This document shows positions 60,504 to 64,000 of a DNA stretch of 64,000 nt, piece after piece. Position 1 is the stretch's first letter. Every line of letters begins with the position of its first letter. A program made the position numbers and the translations under genes. The DNA is from Vibrio ishigakensis (GTDB lineage Bacteria > Pseudomonadota > Gammaproteobacteria > Enterobacterales > Vibrionaceae), in contig NZ_AP024882.1 in NCBI RefSeq assembly GCF_024347675.1, positions 1,736,001 through 1,800,000 on the forward strand. The letters run 5' to 3'. The notes beneath the pieces were generated by a model, which was given only the letters and a program-made list of their open reading frames with translations, did no database searches and was not told where the DNA came from.

Positions 60504-61547
60504 GTGAAATTGTTCAAAACAGCTCTAGTAACCTCTGCACTGGTTGCAGCTTCATTTGGTGCAGCAGCTAGCACGACTATTAACGGCGCTGGAGCTACGT
60601 TCCCACATCCAATTTATGCAAAGTGGGCAGAGCAGTACCAAAAAGAAACTGGCGTTAAGATCAACTACCAAGCGATCGGTTCTGGCGGTGGTATTCGTCA
60701 AATCACGGCAAACACCGTTGATTTCGGCGCAACCGACGCTCCTCTAACAATCGAAGAGTTGAACAAAGAAGGCATGATTCAGTTCCCTATGGTAATGGGT
60801 GCTATAGTTCCTGTTGTTAACATCCCTGGCATTGACGCTGGTGAAGTTAAACTAACCGGTAAAGTGCTTGCTGACATTTACCTTGGCAATATCAAGTCAT
60901 GGAATGACCCTGCAATCATAGCCCTTAACGAAGGCGTAGAGCTTCCAAACCAGCCTATCTATGTGGTTCATCGCTCAGACGGTTCAGGCACCACCTTCAA
61001 CTTTACTGAATACCTAGACCAAGTAAGCCCAGAATGGCACGAGTCTGTAGGTGTAGGTAAAGACATCACTTGGCCAAACAAAGCCACCACTATTGGTGGT
61101 AACGGTAACGCTGGTGTGGCTAACTTCGTGAGCCGTACTCGCGGTGCAATCGGCTACGTTGAATACGCGTATGCTAAGCAAAACGACATGGCTTACACAC
61201 AGATGCAAGCGGCTGATGGCAAATTCCTAATGCCAACCATGGATACCTTCCAAGCAGCGGCAGCGAATGCTGATTGGGACAATGCTCCGGGTTACCACCT
61301 GTTGCTAAACAACCAGCCTGGTGCAGAATCTTGGCCAATGACAGCAGCAACTTTCATCCTAATGCACAAGGATCAGAAAGATTCAGCTAAAGCACAAGCT
61401 ATCGTAGATTTCTTTGAGTGGAGCTACGACCAAGGTGCACTGGCAGAAGAACTGGATTACGTTCCAATGCCAACCAAGGTTATTGATATGGTTAATAACA
61501 CTTGGAAAAAAGGCCTAACAAATAACGGCCAAGCTATCATCAAATAA
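60504..61547 (+). CDS. pstS: Phosphate ABC transporter, periplasmic binding protein PstS
   Basis: A 347-residue binding protein. The GTG at 60504 was chosen because TTTGGAG lies 6-7 nt upstream and a standard Sec signal peptide (FKTALVTSALVAASFGAAAS) begins there; an ATG 18 codons earlier lacks a ribosome site and adds an extra hydrophobic stretch. NGAGATFPHPIYAKW and SGGGIRQI, together with VHRSDGSGTTFNFTEYL, form the phosphate site of PstS. It captures inorganic phosphate for PstCAB. A hairpin after the gene may limit expression of the downstream membrane genes. Confidence 0.95.
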   Translation: MKLFKTALVTSALVAASFGAAASTTINGAGATFPHPIYAKWAEQYQKETGVKINYQAIGSGGGIRQITANTVDFGATDAPLTIEELNKEGMIQFPMVMGAIVPVVNIPGIDAGEVKLTGKVLADIYLGNIKSWNDPAIIALNEGVELPNQPIYVVHRSDGSGTTFNFTEYLDQVSPEWHESVGVGKDITWPNKATTIGGNGNAGVANFVSRTRGAIGYVEYAYAKQNDMAYTQMQAADGKFLMPTMDTFQAAAANADWDNAPGYHLLLNNQPGAESWPMTAATFILMHKDQKDSAKAQAIVDFFEWSYDQGALAEELDYVPMPTKVIDMVNNTWKKGLTNNGQAIIK

Positions 61548-61554
61548 TGATTTA

Positions 61555-61583
61555 AAGCCCCTGTTATGAAAATAGGGGCTTAT
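61555..61583 (+). terminator. Hairpin between pstS and pstC, probable partial terminator
   Basis: AAGCCCCT-N11-AGGGGCTT followed by ATTTA. The T-run is weak, so it may stabilise the pstS message rather than stop transcription fully. Confidence 0.6.
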
Positions 61584-61591
61584 TTAAGACT

Positions 61592-62521
61592 ATGACTGCA
61601 ATTACATTAAAAAATAAAGTAAATGGCGATTCTATTTTTAATAGAATCAGTTTTACCAGTGCTTTATTAATCTTTATTACCCTATTGGGCATTGTATTTT
61701 CTTTGATTGAAGGCGGATGGCCTGCATTTAAGGAATTTGGCCCTGGATTCGTATTTAGAAATATCTGGGATCCGATTGGTGGCCAGTTTGGCGCGGCTTC
61801 TGCTATCTACGGCACGCTAGTAACCTCGCTGATCGCTATCTTGATCGCCACTCCTATCGCAATAGGGACTGCAATCTTCTTGGCTGAACTAACCCCAAAA
61901 TGGGTCAGCGAGCCAGTAAGTAAGGCTATTGAGCTTCTCGCCGCTGTACCTAGCATCATCTACGGTATGTGGGGCCTTTTCGTGTTTGCACCTTGGTTCT
62001 CTGAAGGGTTCCAGATGTGGGCAGGCATGCACCTAACAGGATTACCTCTGATTGGACAATGGTTCAACGGCCCACCAATCGGAATCGGCCTGCTTACAGC
62101 AGGTATCATTTTGTCCTTCATGATCATCCCAATCATGACGTCTCTTACCCGTGACGCACTAAGATCTATACCCAACGTGCTTCGCGAAGCCGCCTATGGA
62201 ACGGGCGCAACTCCGTTTGAGGTGATCACCAAAGTTCTGATCCCAAAAGTTAAAAACGCAGCCGTCAGCGCCGGCATCTTAGGCCTAGGTCGCGCACTGG
62301 GTGAAACCATGGCTGTGGCCTTCGTGATTGGCGGTGCTAACCGCATTGAGACTTCGTTCTTTATGCCAGCAAGCTCCATCTCATCCACCATCGCACAGCA
62401 GTTCAACGAAGCAACAGACCCTATCCACATTGCCTCTTTGATTGGTCTAGGTGTGGTGTTGTTTGTGATTACCTTCCTTGTGATGGGTACCGCTCGTCGA
62501 TTATTGAGAAAGTCGAAATGA
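61592..62521 (+). CDS. pstC: Phosphate ABC transporter, permease PstC
   Basis: A 309-residue inner membrane permease with six helices. The ABC-permease EAA-type loop is LREAAYGTGATPFEVITKVLIP, and SIIYGMWGLFVFAPW is typical of PstC. Its stop overlaps the pstA start (ATGA at 62518-62521). Together with PstA it forms the phosphate channel. Confidence 0.95.
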   Translation: MTAITLKNKVNGDSIFNRISFTSALLIFITLLGIVFSLIEGGWPAFKEFGPGFVFRNIWDPIGGQFGAASAIYGTLVTSLIAILIATPIAIGTAIFLAELTPKWVSEPVSKAIELLAAVPSIIYGMWGLFVFAPWFSEGFQMWAGMHLTGLPLIGQWFNGPPIGIGLLTAGIILSFMIIPIMTSLTRDALRSIPNVLREAAYGTGATPFEVITKVLIPKVKNAAVSAGILGLGRALGETMAVAFVIGGANRIETSFFMPASSISSTIAQQFNEATDPIHIASLIGLGVVLFVITFLVMGTARRLLRKSK

Positions 62522-63354
62522 ACAAAAGAAAACTAAAGAACGGCCTATTTCTTGGCTTCTGTGGCCTCTCTGCTGCCTTCGGCGTATTCGTACTTGCAAG
62601 CATCCTTTACACCCTAGTTGGCGAAGGTGTTAAAGGCATCAACCTAGCCATATTTACTGAAATAACACCAGGCCCAGGTAGCCACGGCGGCTTAAAGAAC
62701 GCTCTAATTGGTAGTTTGATGCTGACCACAACAGGTATCCTGATCGCCGCACCTATCGGCATGCTAGCCGGTACTTGGCTTGCCGAGGCTGCGCCTGATA
62801 ACAAGGTCGCGGAATCACTTCGTTTTCTAAACGGCATGCTGATGAGCGCACCTTCTATTCTGGTGGGTCTGTTTGTTTACGCTGTTGTTGTGATACCAAC
62901 CGGAGGCTATTCAGGTTGGGCAGGCGCAATCGCACTGGCGGTATTGGCACTGCCAGTAATCGTCGCCTCTACGGAAGAGATGCTTCGCCTTGTACCACCG
63001 ACGCTTAAAGAAGCAGGTAGCGGTGTTGGCGCTCCTAAATGGCGTGTTATCACCCAGCTAAGCTATCGCGCAGCGGGTCCTGGCATTATCACAGCGATCT
63101 TACTGTCGATCGCTCGAATCTCTGGTGAAACCGCGCCCCTACTCTTTACGGCGCTGAACTCCAGCTTCATGACTACCGACATGAGTAAGCCAATGGCGAA
63201 CCTACCGGTAACTATTTATCAGTTTGCGATGAGCCCATACACCTCATGGCAAGAATTGGCTTGGGCAGGTGCACTGATTGTGACCACCTTCATCCTAATC
63301 CTCAATGTATTGGCGACAGCGTTGCCACAACTTCTGAAGGCGAGAAAAGCATGA
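62518..63354 (+). CDS. pstA: Phosphate ABC transporter, permease PstA
   Basis: A 278-residue permease with six helices. The EAA-type loop [19 protein letters not shown] and the [13 protein letters not shown] segment are characteristic of PstA. It overlaps pstC by four bases at its start and pstB by four at its end (ATGA at 63351-63354), so the three membrane/ATPase genes are translationally coupled. Confidence 0.95.
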   Translation: MNKRKLKNGLFLGFCGLSAAFGVFVLASILYTLVGEGVKGINLAIFTEITPGPGSHGGLKNALIGSLMLTTTGILIAAPIGMLAGTWLAEAAPDNKVAESLRFLNGMLMSAPSILVGLFVYAVVVIPTGGYSGWAGAIALAVLALPVIVASTEEMLRLVPPTLKEAGSGVGAPKWRVITQLSYRAAGPGIITAILLSIARISGETAPLLFTALNSSFMTTDMSKPMANLPVTIYQFAMSPYTSWQELAWAGALIVTTFILILNVLATALPQLLKARKA

Positions 63355-64000
63355 GCACGCTAGCAGCTAACCTAAACAACGAAACACCTATGGCAAACCT
63401 AGTTGATGAGACTCAAGCAGTAGTATCTAACAAGCTTCGCATGTCCATCGACAACCTGAGCTTCTACTATGCAAAAGGCGCGAAACCTTCGCTAAAACAG
63501 GTATCCATGCCAATTTATAAGAACCGAGTAACGGCTCTAATTGGCCCATCGGGCTGTGGTAAATCTACCCTGCTTCGTACCTTAAACCGTATTTATGATC
63601 TGTACGACAATCAATACGCCGAAGGCGAAATCCTTCTTGATGGTGAAAGCATCTTCAAAAACACCGACGTGAACGAACTGCGCTCTAAGATTGGCATGGT
63701 TTTTCAAAAACCGACCCCGTTTCCTATGTCCATCTATGAGAACATGGCATTTGGTCTCAAGATCCAAGGCGAGCTTAGCAAAGCAGAAATTGAGAAGCGT
63801 ATCGAGTCTGCGCTTAAGCGTGCCCACCTGTGGGAAGAAGTTAAAGATAAGCTAAACGCAGACGCGAACGGTTTATCTGGTGGTCAGCAACAGCGTCTGT
63901 GCATCGCACGTACTATTGCCCTTGAGCCAGAGGTAATCCTTATGGATGAACCAACCTCAGCCCTTGACCCGATTGCGACCGCCGCTATCGAGACTCTGAT
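63351..64000 (+). CDS. pstB: Phosphate ABC transporter, ATPase PstB (partial, cut by window end)
   Basis: The first 216 codons of PstB. The Walker A motif GPSGCGKST, the Q-loop [14 protein letters not shown], the signature LSGGQQQR and Walker [13 protein letters not shown] are all present and intact. It carries an N-terminal extension of about 30 residues before the ATPase core. It drives phosphate import through PstCA. The final 40 or so codons lie beyond position 64000. A phoU gene would be expected next. Confidence 0.95.
   Translation, partial: MSTLAANLNNETPMANLVDETQAVVSNKLRMSIDNLSFYYAKGAKPSLKQVSMPIYKNRVTALIGPSGCGKSTLLRTLNRIYDLYDNQYAEGEILLDGESIFKNTDVNELRSKIGMVFQKPTPFPMSIYENMAFGLKIQGELSKAEIEKRIESALKRAHLWEEVKDKLNADANGLSGGQQQRLCIARTIALEPEVILMDEPTSALDPIATAAIETL

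Noticed and set aside
1..64000. tRNA, rRNA, prophage, integron, toxin-antitoxin or restriction systems
   Set aside because: No cloverleaf, rRNA segment, integrase, transposase, attC-like array or such gene pair was recognised on either strand.

Overview
The window reads as chromosomal DNA from an alginate-degrading marine gammaproteobacterium, most likely a Vibrio. The evidence is an alginate catabolic gene set like that described for Vibrio splendidus-type strains, KdgM-type and OmpU-like porins, A+T-leaning intergenic DNA, and CRP- and FNR-type promoter sites. Species cannot be fixed from sequence reading alone. No tRNA, rRNA, CRISPR array, insertion sequence or prophage was recognised.

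Positions 1-28.4 kb are an alginate utilisation locus, interrupted at 5.2-8.2 kb by housekeeping genes. It holds three KdgM-type outer membrane porins (the first cut by the window edge), a beta-helix lipoprotein, a PL7 alginate lyase lipoprotein, two paralogous FadR-type GntR regulators, a MATE exporter, an iron alcohol dehydrogenase, two SSS-family sodium symporters, two tandem PL17 oligoalginate lyases, a PL15-type oligoalginate lyase, and kdgF-kdgK-eda. The implied route is: extracellular or surface cleavage by PL7, entry through KdgM porins, inner membrane import by the SSS symporters, cytoplasmic cleavage to monomers by PL17 and PL15, ring opening by KdgF, then KDG kinase and KDPG aldolase to pyruvate and glyceraldehyde-3-phosphate. 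The DEH-to-KDG reductase is not obvious here. A 13-bp palindrome (ATTGTANTACAAT, fitting the FadR-family pattern TNGTNNNACNA) recurs upstream of nearly every alginate gene, often just downstream of a CRP-like site. This suggests one regulon with derepression by a GntR protein and activation by CRP.

Positions 24-36.6 kb hold a LysR gene, a secreted DPSxKSGG-repeat protein, a roughly 260-bp highly structured non-coding element, a lipoprotein 5'-nucleotidase with a CRP/CytR-like promoter, an AraC regulator, a small GRDP-like protein with an NCTA-repeat tail, a tricorn-type protease and a cold shock gene with a long leader. Positions 36.8-42.3 kb hold a CitA/CitB-type two-component system convergent with a tctCBA tripartite tricarboxylate transporter.

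Positions 42.5-60.2 kb are a mixed set: a small His/Met-rich metal-linked operon, an OmpU-like porin beside a CRP-fold regulator, a FUSC-like membrane protein, guaC, nnr, an OFA-type MFS transporter, a LysR/SDR divergent pair, a NYN nuclease-like gene, a threonine aldolase-like gene and an unusual two-component system. Positions 60.3-64 kb are the phosphate uptake operon pstSCA-pstB, with pstB cut by the window end and a Pho-box-like site upstream.
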